From: Sinonovacula constricta
Taxonomy: Eukaryota > Mollusca > Bivalvia > Cardiida > Solecurtidae
Assembly: GCA_007844125.1 (NCBI GenBank)
Contig: CM017562.1
Span: 62,978,010-63,042,009 of the forward strand
Direction of reading: 5' to 3'
DNA: 64,000 bases
How positions within the stretch are numbered: the first letter of the stretch is position 1; every line of letters begins with the position of its first letter. The position numbers and the translations under genes were made by a program. Below, in pieces: positions 1 to 13,870 of the stretch. Under the pieces are notes generated by a model, which was given only the letters and a program-made list of their open reading frames with translations, searched no databases and had not been told where the DNA came from.

Positions 1-2482
1 TCACTGCTTTTTATAAGATGACGTCATTAATAAGTTCTTGATTAACGTTATGCTTAATGTCAGATTTACCTGACAACTTCTAACATATTCTCAGACCGTT
101 TTCTCAAGTTGTACACATATTGTACATATTTTCTTAAAGTTAATAGCATTTAGTCGTCAGTGCTGGAAACAAAATGCAATGGCTAGTCGCTTTGACTGTT
201 TTGACTGCTTTAAATTGATATTTTTTCAATTCACTGTTTGTTTTTGAGAAAATCACTGGGAATCGCTCAGTTAAAGCTCTGTCAAACCTGATTAAGCACA
301 CAGGCAGATCGTTCTTCTGTACTCACAGGAAAACATATCATGTAAAAAACACTTGTGTATCGTGATACTGATCGAGGAATCAAGTCCGACGACAATATAG
401 CAATTAACAGGTCCCCAAAATCAAGACAACATTTGATTCGCGGACATTACGGCACTATAACTTCCCGATCTTCTGACGCGATCCGTTTTAGATGATGTTG
501 TTTAAAAAGCTATTGATGTTGAATTAAAACTTTATTAAATGATATCTACAGATAAACACAACAACAAACAAACTTCTTCTTAACAAAACTATTTCATACG
601 ATCTGGAAACCACATTAACGGCAAATTAATCACTCTAGGGCTTTCATTACTGCCAAACTTTGACCAAGGGAACTGCCTCGACAAAGTTCAAATTATAATG
701 TAATAGCATGCTTTAACACGGAAATACCAATTCAAACGTATCTAGTGGCATGAAATGCAACGGCATGCAACTCAATTATGAAAATGATAAGACCATTCAC
801 GACGTATCCCAAATGATTTCTAAAACTCGTTTATGTGCGAATTTATAAATAGTACAGATAATAATTTGGCATGCTGTATTTAGTACTAGGTCTTATGTTA
901 GTTAGAAGAACTTCTAAAATCACTGTCTTGCAATGTAGCGTGATAAGGAATAAAGCTCCATCCCACATCATTTACATTACAAAAATCAAGTTAGCCACAT
1001 AACAATTGAGAATTGAATTCTTTTTTTAAGAACATTGTTCGTTCTTGTTTTAAGTTAATATATGATTCCCCTCAAATATGACTCGAATTTGAGATTTAAT
1101 TTCTTGCTACATCTGATCAATCTCTCGTCTACAAATGATGTTTTTTGGCAAAGGGCAGCGTAAGTAACATTCTGATGCATCTCGGGCATAAGAAATGGAC
1201 GAACAAACTTAGAAGGATTAAACTGTGTAAACAAACAATCCACTGTAGGCTTAAAACATAGGGTAATTATTTTATTGGTTTGGTTCGTGTGAAGGTTGGC
1301 ACTATTAGAATATGTACCTTTTACTCCTAAAGAGGTTACCTTCGCGACATGTCGTAGATATTTGCACTGTTTATGGCTTGGCGCACAAGTAAACAGCCAA
1401 ATTTCAAGCCACAATCAATAAAACATTCCTGGGACAAAGGCAATTTATTGTGCAATTTTTTTCCCAAAACACCACTGATATCTATCGTATCGACAACCGA
1501 TAATCTACTTTCGTTCAAGGCGGTTTTCGTTGTATTAGCGTTTGCTAGTACTCGACCGTATTATAAAAAGAGCTGTCAAACTAGTACAGGATGATAGTAA
1601 TGCATTAAGATTATATTAAATTGTACAACAATCAATTACCGCTATGACAAAACACATAATAACTCTCAAATAAAATATTAAATGTTCACATTTTGATATT
1701 CTTGGTTTTTCTTTGAGCCTCTACAAAATTATTTAAGACACGTTTCTGTTCCAAACCAAGCAGACTTTTTTTCACTATCATTAAGATAATTATCCTTAAA
1801 TAGGACAAATATACCTTTTGACTCATTCAGTTTTCTAAAGCGCGAAATAGAATCTGACTTTATTAACATATATGTCTCAAACACAAACTAGAAATACATT
1901 TAAGTAAAATTAATTTAATGATTAAGAAAAGCATTGTCCATAAGTTTAAAGATTTGAAAATATATATTCTGATAAATAAAGGATATGTTGAGGTGTGGTG
2001 TGTTCAGCAGCATCTGTATTTGTCTAAAGATGAATTCGGTTTCTCATATTATTTTATATGAACATTCTTAGCAACTTGTGAGAGAAACTTTTTTTGTATT
2101 GTATGTATCTTAAAAAACAAAAGCAAACAACAACAACAAAACAAACAAGCAAAACACCCCCCCCCCACAACACTTAAATAGTCATGTTTACATTGTCACT
2201 TTAAGGACGTTAACTACTGTTATTTTTCGTTTAGATAGAATGTTTACTTTGTTCACATATAAAGTAAAGAGAAATAATGCGCTCTAACTATGCAATGACA
2301 AGCATATGTTGATAATTATGTTATTGTTATGTTATCAACGTTTTCAATATTTTCAATACGATACAAGTTCTCTGTTAATCTTTATTTTTTTAAAGTTGTA
2401 ATTCATATCTCTATGTTTATTCCATATCCAATTTGTAAACTTACTTTAAAATAGCTATAACAATATGAACCTAGTGCAAGAA
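1..2482. other. AT-rich DNA, no recognised gene
   Basis: A complementary frame at about 1336-1545 (ending in NSANIYDMSRR) and an overlapping one at 1055-1414 have mildly protein-like composition but match nothing I know. A C-run lies near 2157. Nothing else seen. Confidence 0.5.
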
Positions 2483-2735
2483 TAACAACAGTTACGAACT
2501 ATTAGGCGAAACAGAACAACTATGTCAACAGTTACGAACTATTATTCGAAACAGAACAACTCAGTCAACTGTTACGAACCTATAGGCGAAACAGAAAAAC
2601 TGTGACGACAGTTACGAACCTATTTGGCGAAAAAGAACAACTATGGCAACAGTTACGAACTTATAAGTCGAAACAGAACGACTATGTCAATAGTTACGAA
2701 TCTTTTAGGCGAAACAGTACACTATTAGGCGAAAA
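2483..2735. repeat. 40-bp tandem repeat, about 6 copies
   Basis: GTTACGAAC recurs at 2491, 2531, 2571, 2611, 2652 and 2693. Each is followed by a diverged AGGCGAAACAGAACAACTAT. Period 40-41 bp. Confidence 0.9.
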
Positions 2736-2740
2736 ATAAA

Positions 2741-4919
2741 CGCATAAATCATACTTTAAACATATGTTCACGACATTTTAAACGTTAATAAACATGTTAT
2801 GCAATAATATGTAATAAAATTTTGTTACTAATCATTTTTAGCAGACTGAACCTGTCAAGTCAATAAAAAATTGTTCTTTAAGTCAATTTCTTCTGAAATA
2901 TTACTTTAATATGTTAGGTTGGAAGTCTACAAAGAAGTCTCATAATGAAAAATGACAACAATTCAAGCGACAATTCATCACATTTTATGGAGAGTGCACA
3001 CCAATAAATACGTACTGGATATAGTTATATAACATTGTCTCATTCAAGTTATTCTTATGTCAGACTCATTTCTAGGTTAACAAGAGATAACTGAATGCTG
3101 CATTCTTAGAAAACAAGATAATATTCGACTTACAGCACAGCACAAGGGACATTGGTACAACACAACCTCTCTGCCAATATGTGAACATTTCACTGTCCAT
3201 CTACCAATACTTTCCCTAACAAGGTGTCATTATCACGCTATGTGTGAATAGACTCGAGAAATCGAGGGTATGAAGTAAAACAAAAGTAAAAAATGCTTCG
3301 TTCATCCTGGTATACAAGTATACAAAATGGAGAGATACACACAATTATCAACAGAAATGAATACAGGGGGTTCCGGCTGTGGGGATAACAAAACAAAACA
3401 AAACAATGCAGAGAGCGGGAGAGGGAAACAGAGAGAGATGGTGGTGAGAGTGAGAGAGAGAAAATGATATCTAGGGACCAGGCAAGGACCTCGAGATATA
3501 CAAACTCGAGTTATTGAGAGATCGCATATAAATTTATATAGAGTTATAAAGGCAGAATCAAAGGACCTGGCTATGAGCTCGACTTTTCGCCAACATTAAA
3601 AGAATCGAGACGTTGAGTAATCGAGACACCACTGTAGAACATTTGCTAAAGTACATGAATTATAATAATTATGTGCTGTAGACTTGCAAGCCGAAACAAT
3701 ATCCATTACTTATCGTATTTGTATTCTATCTGATCTGAAAGTAACAAAGCATATTTATTTTCAATAAACATGTTCAACCGGCTGTTCAATCGACCCAGGA
3801 GATTTTGACCGTTATTCCATAATTTTATTGGTTCTACTTCGAGATGGAAACATAAAAGATGTTACTTTGAAAACAAACACATTCCTATTGATACATGTAA
3901 GAATAAAATATATGTATTACTAATATTTTCTAAAAGCGCAATGGTACTATAATAAAATATATCATGTTGCATATAATTCAAATATTATATTTACAATATT
4001 TCAAATCAGCATGTCTCACTCTAACAAAGTATAGATATTACACATACTGTATACATGGAAAATATATAATTTTGTTGTCAGTCGTTTATGGGAACCTTCC
4101 AATAAAATTCTGCATTAAAATAAAATGTATCATAGGATATACGATTTTAACTGCCTTCACTACTTTAATACATAGTATCGTATTGTTTTGGCTGGGTAAG
4201 TTCACTCCCTTTAAAAAAAACACTCGTCTTTGCAATGTTACATATTGATATTTGAGATAGCTAAGATTTAAAACAAATAAACCTAAATGTTAAAGTTCAA
4301 ATGGGAATAGAAAATATTTTGTCAGAATTTTTATGTTTAATAAGCATGTGCTACTGAGAAACTCTGTTACTGAGGTCTTTAACCAGTTATACGTGGTCAA
4401 GTATTTGTATTTACCCACATAAGTACTAAAATACATTTTGCAGAACACGAACAATTTAAATGTATTTCGTGGGTTTCACATAATAATAAAGATAGAATTT
4501 GTCTCAATTATCACTATATTCGACAGAATATTGTTATTGCCTTTAAGTGATGTTCAGAGTGATAATGGATGGTAAAATGGAAAAACTATTACTAAAGTCA
4601 TTTTCTTCTAGCACTATAGGTGAGAGAACTACAGCTGTTTGTCATATTATGTGGGTTATTTAGCACGAATTTAGACCAACCTTAAATAACTGCAAAATAA
4701 AATAAAAGCAGTAAGAGATGTTTCAACCAGTCTTATAACCACTACAATGTGAACGATAAACGTTAAGCTTTGGGATGCACAATCTATATTAAAAGATTTT
4801 ATGGGCATTTAAGGAATGCTCTTAACGTCGACCAACATCACTATATTTGATGATTTGGGAGAAACATTGAATAAATTATATGCTGACGCAATGCCCATGT
4901 ATCGCCATTTCCGCCGACC
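2741..4919. other. AT-rich DNA without a gene
   Basis: Contains a GA-rich purine stretch (about 3410-3470) and the pogo-like end listed separately. A 94-codon AT-rich plus frame at 3964-4248 looks like chance. Confidence 0.5.
3478..3635. mobile_element. Fragment of a pogo/Tigger-like (Tc1-mariner) element
   Basis: The stretch has repeated CTCGAG/ATCGAG words and ends GAATCGAGACGTTGAGTAAT followed by CGAGACACCACTGTA. A terminal ACCACTG next to TA is typical of pogo/Tigger inverted ends. The opposite end, expected as TACAGTGGT, was not found, so this is one end only. Confidence 0.3.
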
Positions 4920-5478
4920 AATTCACCTTTCCGCCAGTCTAAAAATAGAGTTTAAGCTCCGCCCCCTTGCCCACAAACAACCTGGTTTAAAGTGACAGAT
5001 CTTACAGATTTTCTTACAGATCCGCGAAAATATTTTAATTTGGTATCTCCCAAATGCAAAGAGCTTCTGATGGAGATGTTTAGATGAAGATTTAGACAGT
5101 TTCACCCAATGATGCATTCATGACACAAAATTATGAAGGAAAGTTGTTGCTGGCTACAGCGATATTTTACATTTTGATGCAGAAATGGACAAGCCTCATC
5201 CAATCAACTAAATTAAGATGCAAACAGAGAAGCGATTACAGCAACGTACGATTCCTTGCAAACCACAAACAACAAACAACCGTGTTGCTATTAAATTGAA
5301 CCAAAGGCTCAAACAGATTTTAACTGATCGCTTGTCAAAATCATTGTTTGTGGGACAATGTGTAAGTGAGAATCAGTATAACGCAGGTAAAGTGTCAATC
5401 AACGCTATGTGATTGGCTCATTCCATGCTAATACACAACGTGTAATATCTATTTTTAGATCTCGCGGAAAGGTGAATT
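4920..5478. mobile_element. MITE-like non-autonomous DNA transposon, 559 bp
   Basis: AATTCACCTTTCCGC at 4920-4934 is matched exactly by its reverse complement at 5464-5478. The similarity runs inward to about 31 bp through a shared TCTAAAAATAGA with a few mismatches. If the target duplication is AATT, the element starts at CACCTTTCC. The interior has only short unrelated frames and no transposase. Confidence 0.65.
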
Positions 5479-6304
5479 ACATTCGCAAATGACCATCTGG
5501 CAATGATCGTGTAACTCGTGACAATCGTGGGCAAGAGTCTATTTAAATACCGAAAATATCTATATATGTGTTGTGTTTAAAGACACAAATGGTGCAAATC
5601 GAGAAAGAGATTAGTTGACATTGTATGAGAACTGTTCCTATAAACATATTTTGTGAGTCTACATGATATGTCTGCAGTCGGTAAGATATAAAGATATTGC
5701 TGTAGCTTAATGTAGAAGTGATTCCGCCCCTGTACTAGAAAACATAGGCTTGACTCTAAGAGGTTATGCAATACACAGGGGTGCATATTCATCACCTTAT
5801 TATACTTTCTGCATTAAATTCTCAACTACATTTAGGAGCTTTGCAAAGAACAATTTTCGGATCATTACCAGACAGCAATCAGGTTTCATTTTCAAGCACA
5901 TTTTCTTGTGACGTCATAACATATTTATATTTAAAGACTTTTGTTAAATTAATGTTAAACCTCTACCAGAGTCAGTATGTACCTGTATGATGCAAAGAGT
6001 TCTAAACTATTCCTTTATAAACCTTACATTTTCGTTAATATTACGCCTGTGTTATGTTGTGAATTTTATTGTATTCCTTTCCGTTTGATAAACTATGGTC
6101 ACCTTTTGATGTGTATTTGTTCCATTAACGATGACCAAGTTGTCTTGTGAAGACATTTCTTGACTTTCTGCTTCGGGAAGACTGCTGATTTAAGGGTATT
6201 GTTTCGGAGAAAGGGATAGTGTACAGAGGTTCAGGCGTTTGACAGAGTACGCACAGATAAGCTTCTACAATATGATTAAGAAACACACGGCTTTTCAAAT
6301 CAAT
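5479..6304. other. No gene seen
   Basis: Overlapping short frames on both strands near 5577-5990 have no recognisable motif. One full CRE word (TGACGTCA) occurs near 5909. Confidence 0.5.
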
Positions 6305-9300
6305 GAAGTTGGTATGTAACGTGGTATGTAAAGTAAAGTGGCAAGTGAGGTAAAGTGGTATGTGACGTAAAGTGGTGTGTATGGACATATAACGTAAATT
6401 GATACGTAACGTGGTATGTTTTGATATAGAACGTAAGTTGGTACGTAACGTGGTATGTATTGACATAGTGCGTAAGTTGGTAAGTAGCGTGGTATGTATG
6501 GATATAGAACGTAAGTTTGTACGTAATGTGGTATGTATGGACATAGAACATAAATTGGTACGTAACGTAATATGAATGAATATAGAAGGTTAGTTGGTAC
6601 GTAAAGTGGTATGGATGGATATAGAACGTAAATTGGTACGTAAAGTGGTATGAATGGATACAAAACCTAAGTTGGTACGTACATGTCACATGGCGTGAAT
6701 GGATAAAGAACGTAAGTTGGTACGTAAAGTGATATGTATGGACATAGAACGTAAGTTGGTACGTAACGTGGTATTGATGGATATAGAACGTAAGTTGGTA
6801 CGTAACGTGGTATTGATGGATATATAACGTAAGTTGGTACGTAATATGGCATGAATTGATATAGAACGTAATTTGGTATGTAAAGAGGTATGTATGGATA
6901 TAGAACGTAAGTTGGTACGTAAAGTGGTATGTATGGATATAGAACGTAAGTTGGTACGTAAAGTGGTATGGATGGATATAGAACGCAAATTGGTAAGTAA
7001 AGTGGTATGGATGGATATAGAACGTAAGTTGGTACGTAACGTGGTATGGATGGATATAGAACGTAAGTTGGTACGTAAAGTGGTATGGATGGATACAAAA
7101 CCTAAGTTGGTACGTACATGTCACATGGCGTGAATGGATAAAGAACGTAAGTTGGTACGTAAAGTGGTATGTATGGACATAGAACGTAAGTTGGTACGTA
7201 ACGTGGTATTGATGGACATAGAACGTAAGTTGGTACGTAACGTGGTATGTATGGATATAGAACGTAAGTTGGTACATACATGTAACGGGGTATGAATGGA
7301 TATAGAACGTAAGTTGGTACGTAATATGGTATAAATGAATACAGAACGTAAGTTGGTACGTAACGTGGTATGTATGGACATAGAACGTAAGTTGGTACGT
7401 AACGTGGTATTGATGGATATAGAACGTAAGTTGGTACGTAACGTGGTATGTATGGATATAGAACGTAAGTTGGTACGTAACGTGGTATGTATGGATATAG
7501 AACGTAAGTTGGTACGTAACGTGGTATGTATGGATATAGAACGTAAGTTTGTACGTAACGTGGTATGTATGGATATAGAACGTAAGTTGGTACGTAATAT
7601 GGTATAAATGAATATAGAATGTAAATTGGTACGTAACGTGGTATGTATGGACATAGAACGTAAGTTGGTACGTAACGTGGTATTGATGGATATAGAACGT
7701 AAGTTGGTACGTAACGTGGTATGTATGGATATAGAACGTAAGTTGGTACATGCATGGAACGGGGTATGTATGGATATAGAACGTAAGTTGGTACGTAATA
7801 TGGTATAAATGAATATAGAACGTAAATTGGTACGTAACGTGGTATGTATGGACATAGAACCTAAGTTGGTACGTAACGTGGTATTGATGGATATAGAACG
7901 TAAGTTTGTACGTAACGTGGTATGTATGGATATAGAACGTAAGTTGGTACGTAACGTGGTATGTATGGACATAGAACGTAAGTTGGTACGTAATATGGCA
8001 TGAATGGATATAGAACGTAAGTTGGTACATAAAGTGGTATGTATGGATATAGAACGTAAGTTGGTACGTAACGGGGTATGTATGGATATAGAACGTAAGT
8101 TGGTACGTAACGTGGTATGTATGGACATAGAACGTAAGTTGGTACGTAATATGGCATGAATGGATATAGAACGTAAGTTGGTACGTAAAGTGGTATGTAT
8201 GGATATAGAACGTAAGTTAGTACGTAAAGTGGTATGTATGGACATAGAATGTAAGTTGGTACATACATGTAACGGGGTATGAATGGATATAGAACGTAAG
8301 TTGGTACGTAATATGGTATAAATGGATATAGAACGTAAATTGGTACGTAACGTGGTATGTATGGACATAGAACGTAAGTTGGTACGTACATGTAACGGGG
8401 TATGTATGGATATAGAACGTAAGTTGGTACGTAATATGGCATGTATGGACATAGAACGTAAGTTGGTACGTAATGTAGTATAAATGGATATAAAACGTAA
8501 ATTGGTACGTAACGTGGTATGTATGGACATAGAACGTAAATTGGTACGTAACGTGGTATGTATGGACATAGAACGTAAGTTGGTACGTAATGTGGTATGT
8601 ATGGATATAGAACGTAAGTTGGTACGTAATGTGGTATGTATGGATATAGAACGTAAGTTGGTACCTAATGTGGTATGTATGGATATGTAACGTAAATTGG
8701 TACGTAAAGTGGTATGTATGGATAAAGAACGTAAGTTGGTATGAAATGTGGTATGAATGGATAAAGAACGTAAGTTGGTATGAAATGTGGTATGAATGGA
8801 CATAGAACGTAACTTGGTACGTAATGTGGTATGTATGGATATAGAACGTAAGTTGGTACGTAATGTGGTATGTATAGATATATTACGTAAATTGGTACGT
8901 AAAGTGGTATGTATGGATAAAGAACGTAAGTTGGTACGAAACGTGGTATAAATAGATATAGAACGTAAGTTGGTACGAAACGTGGTATGTATGGATATAG
9001 AACGTAAGTTGGTACGTAACGTGGTATGTAGTGACATAGAACGTAAGTTGGTACATACATGTAACGGGTTATGAATGGTTTTAGAACGTAAGATGGTACG
9101 TAATATGGCATGAATGGATATAGAACGTAAGTTGGTACGTAATGTGGTATAAATGGATATAGAACGTAAGTTGGTACGTAATGTGGTTTAAATGGATATA
9201 GAACGTAAGTTGGTACGTGAATTGGTATGAATGGATATAGAGCGTACATTGGTACGTGAATTGGTATGTATGGATATGGAACGTAAGTTGGTACGTAAAT

Positions 9301-9560
9301 CGGTATGTATGGATACAGAACGTAAGTTGGTACGTGAAGGGGTATGAATGGATACAGAACGTAAGTTGGTACGTGAATTGGTATGAATGGATATAGAGCG
9401 TAAATTGGTACGTGAATCGGTATGTATGGATATAGAACGTAAGTTAGTACGTAACGTGGTATGAATGGACATAGAACGTAAGTTGGTACGTGAATTGGTA
9501 TGAATGGATATAGAGCGTAAATTGGTACGTAAAGTGGTATGTATGGATATAGAACGTAAG
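6305..9560. repeat. 39-bp satellite, about 83 copies
   Basis: The unit contains TACGTAACGTGGTATGTATG followed by GATATAGAACGTAAGTTGG. Variants include GGACATAG, TTGATGG, ATATGGCATGAA and longer +6-bp units (ACATGTCACATGGCG, at 6681 and 7116). Because 39 is a multiple of three and the unit lacks stops, all three complementary frames stay open for long stretches: 638 codons at 7121-9037, 576 at 6300-8030, and several of 120-220. One plus frame is also open in pieces. The products are pure 13-residue repeats such as SIHTTLRTNLRSI, with no sign of selection. I treat them as non-coding. Confidence 0.95.
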
Positions 9561-11585
9561 CTGTGCAAACAAATATGTTTAACAGTATCTGTAGTGAAGG
9601 TTTGTACTAGGTTCGTTTAAATGAGCCCAATTACTGCTCATCACTTAAAGACGATTGATGCGGTTTTAATGTTACTTTTAAAGTAATACATGAAAATAAT
9701 CAGGTAACGTCCGGGGTTTTCTTTCAATAAAATAGATTTAATGATCGAAATTTGCTGCTTTAGTTTAGTGTGAGCCAATGAAGGTCTTTGTAGATATTAT
9801 GAAGACTGTTACTGGCCCTGTAACTTATATAATTTGGAGTAGACAATATGAAATGGTCAAACGAAGCTTTCCAAATACATCATATTTTGAAATACCACTG
9901 GAAAAGAAATACACAAAAGTTAATGTTTAAGGAATAAAACTCTGAGACTAGATATAACACACATGATTAAACAACAGTTACCACATTGAAACGTTCAGGC
10001 AAAAGGACCGACTGGGTGATTTAACCTTGTTCACGGTGCGCTCAGCTCTTTCCTTGCTAAATAATATATAATGATAGTAATAAGTCAAACAATAACTTTA
10101 CAGTTAAGAATTATGTGTATTCGTCTGGAACTAAAAGGGTTTATATTTGAATCCGAATTCATTTAATAAATACGCCGGTATGCGTGACAACACGGAGGAT
10201 CTTACCCATGCTCTTTGTGACTGATTCCGAAATACATGGCTTCACTAGATTATTGATCGTGTGACGAATGCGGTACTTTCTGACTGAGCTCTTGTGTGTC
10301 GATAAAGTATCAAATCTCGTTCGCAAAAAGGAAAGATCCAACTAATAAATGACATGAGTAAATGGAATTAATGTTCGTGCATTTTTAAAAATGTCACATT
10401 GAAGCCGCAATTGCAACTATAGTGTATTATTTTAAAATTAATACTTAAATTATGAAGATCCCACAACAGTGTAAAATTTAAGTGAAAACTGTGTGCGTTA
10501 GCCTTTAGCCTTAAGCTACAATATTTTATAATCATAAAAATAACAGTTATGTGTGAAGAATACGCAAAGTGGATTAATTAAAAGGATATAAAAACTAGAT
10601 TGAGCTACAACTTCTTTATTTAAACACGTATAAAGAAACATCTTATAAAAGGAAAATTATGTTTAGTTTATGTTTGGGCAGTGCAAAATCACCTGACACT
10701 TATAAGACAAACTAAGGTATATACACCAAACATAAGGAGATCGGGTCATGAACACACACGGTACGATTCGTCACTTACTAAAATACAAAAAGAAGACAGT
10801 TTATGTGAATGAATGTTTGCACAATTTGCAGAAAACCTAATGTCGGCAAGAGACAGAGAAAATAAGAACTGTCTCAACCAGTCTCATAAAGACTTCTCCT
10901 AGAAACATAAAGAAGTGAATTACGATCATTATTACTTCTTATGTGACAGCATGGCGGGAAGATTTCAATTAGATATATGGTATATACGTAACTACCTTAT
11001 GCCTGCAGTAGATGAGTCGAATGCACATCTGCTTTCCAGTATAATGACACACTTTTAGCAATGCCACTTTCATACCAATACTCTTCGTCATGTAACATAT
11101 GGCATAAAACAAAAACAACACATGACAATGTGACACTGGGTACGGTTTAACCCAAACACTGTCATCACTTTAAATTAATTAAATGGCCATTCCGTTTATT
11201 TATGCCTTCTTGTTAGCAGGGTAATTTTGTTAACTCACCGAAACCAATAAAAAGAAAAGTCAGAAATAAACGTCATTTTACAGCTATGATGATGTCACAT
11301 TCAGGGACCAAAATAGTTGAGGGCATTTAGTTTGTGGGACAATTTACAAGGGATTTATTTATTACATATTTGAATGAAAATAATATACTTAAATTGAGAA
11401 AAGGTCATTCTTTGTACTGGCGTCTGAATATAAATGTTTGATTAAAAGGTTAAAACGTTTATTGCAAAAACAGGGCATTGAAAAGAAATTCGTTTACACA
11501 ACAAACTATAGTATACTATTTTCTCTAAAGAATGATATATGTAACAAGAAAATATGAGCAGTACTTACATGTAATGTTTGCTTTT
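9561..11585. other. No gene seen
   Basis: AT-rich spacer between two satellites. A 60-codon complementary frame at 10159-10341 is unremarkable. Confidence 0.5.
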
Positions 11586-13870
11586 GAATATGTAGACCCT
11601 CCACATTTACATATGACGTTAGCATCATTTTAAATATGTAGACCCTCCACATTTACATATGACGTTAGCGTCATTTTGAATATGTAGACCCTCCACATTT
11701 ACATATGACGTTAGCATCATGTTGAATATGTAGACCCTCCACATTTACATATGACCTTAGCATCATTTTGAATATGTAGACCCTCCACATTTACATATGA
11801 CGTTAGCATCATTTTGAATATGTAGACCCTCCACATTTACATATGACGTTAGCATCATGTTGAATATGTAGACCCTCCACATTTACATATGACGTTAGCA
11901 TCATTTTGAATATGTCGACCCTCCACATTTAAATATGACGTTAGCGTCATTTTTAATATGTAGACCCTCCACATTTACATATGACGTTAGCGTCATTTTG
12001 AAGATATAGACTCTCCACATTTACATATGACGTTAGCATCATGTTGAATATGTAGACCCTCCACATTTACATATGACGTTAGCATCATTTTGAATATGTA
12101 GACCCTCCACATTTACATATGACGTTAGCGTCATTTTGAAGATATAGACCCTCCACATTTACATATGACGTTAGCATCATGTTGAATATGTAGACCCTCC
12201 ACATTTACATATGACGTTAGCGTCATTTTGAATATGTAGACCCTCCACATTTACATATGACGTTAGCGTCATTTTGAATATGTAGACCCTCCACATTTAC
12301 ATATGACGTTAGCATCATTTTGAATATGTAGACCCTCCACATTTACATATGACCTTAGCATCATTTTGAATATATAGATCCTCCACATTTACATATGACG
12401 TTAGCATCATGTTGAATATGTTGACCCTCCACATTTACATATGACGTTAGCATCATGTTGAATATGTAGACCCTCCACATTTACATATGACGTTAGCATC
12501 ATTTTGAATATGTTGACCCTCCACATTTACATATGACGTTAGCATCATGTTGAATATGTAGACCCTCCACATTTACATATGACGTTAGCATCATGTTGAA
12601 TATGTAGACCCTCCACATTTACATATGACGTTAGCATCATGTTGAATATGTAGACCCTCCACATTTACATATGACGTTAGCATCATGTTGAATATGTAGA
12701 CCCTCCACATTTACATATGACGTTAGCATCATGTTGAATATGTAGACCCTCCACATTTACATATGACGTTAGCATCATGTTGAATATGTAGACCCTCCAC
12801 ATTTACATATGACGTTAGCATCATGTTGAATATGTAGACCCTCCACATTTACATATGACGTTAGCATCATGTTGAATATGTAGACCCTCCACATTTACAT
12901 ATGACGTTAGCATCATGTTGAATATGTAGACCCTCCACATTTACATATGACGTTAGCATCATGTTGAATATGTAGACCCTCCACATTTACATATGACGTT
13001 AGCATCATGTTGAATATGTAGACCCTCCACATTTACATATGACGTTAGCATCATGTTGAATATGTAGACCCTCCACATTTACATATGACGTTAGCATAAT
13101 TTTGAATATGTTGACCCTCCACATTTACATATGACGTTAGCATCATTTTGAATATGTAGACCCTCCACATTTACATATGACGTTAGCATCATTTTGAATA
13201 TGTTGACCCTCCACATTTACATATGACGTTAGCATCATTTTGAATATGTAGACCCTCCACATTTACATATGACGTTAGCATCATGTTGAATATGTTGACC
13301 CTCCACATTTACATATGACGTTAGCATCATGTTGAATATGTAGACCCTCCACATTTACATATGACGTTAGCATCATGTTGAATATGTAGACCCTCCACAT
13401 TTACATATGACGTTAGCATCATGTTGAATATGTAGACCCTCCACATTTACATATGACGTTAGCATCATGTTGAATATGTAGACCCACATTTACATATAGT
13501 TACATCATGTTGATATGTAGACCTTCCACTTTATATGACGTATCATTTTGAATATGTTGACCCTCCACATTTACATATGACGTTAGCATCATGTTGAATA
13601 TGTAGACCCTCCACATTTACATATGACGTTAGCATCATGTTGAATATGCAGACCCTCCACATTTACATATGACGTTAGCATCATGTTGAATATGTAGACC
13701 CTCCACATTTACATATGACGTTAGCATCATTTTGAATATGTAGACCCTCCACATTTACATATGACGTTAGCATCATTTTGAATATGTAGACCCTCCACAT
13801 TTACATATGACGTTAGCATCATTTTGAATATGTTGACCCTCCACATTTACATATGACGTTAGCATCATTT
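11586..13870. repeat. 46-bp satellite A, about 50 copies
   Basis: The unit carries GAATATGTAGACCCTCCACA then TTTACATATGACGTTAGCATCATG. Most copies differ only at AGCATCATGTT versus AGCGTCATTTT and TAGACC versus TTGACC. Copies from about 12,540 to 13,080 are nearly identical, suggesting recent expansion. Two degraded units sit at 13,481-13,545. Each unit contains TGACGTTA, a near-CRE word. Confidence 0.95.

Noticed and set aside
3964..4248. 94-codon plus frame
   Set aside because: AT-driven Ile/Tyr/Leu-rich composition, no motif, and no splice or start context.
7121..9037. 638-codon complementary open frame
   Set aside because: It is wholly made of the 39-bp satellite. Parallel frames are equally open, there is no non-repeat domain, and the period alone explains the openness.
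11586..13870. CRISPR-like regular repeats
   Set aside because: The repeats are contiguous with no unique spacers, and the context is a eukaryotic genome. This is a tandem satellite.
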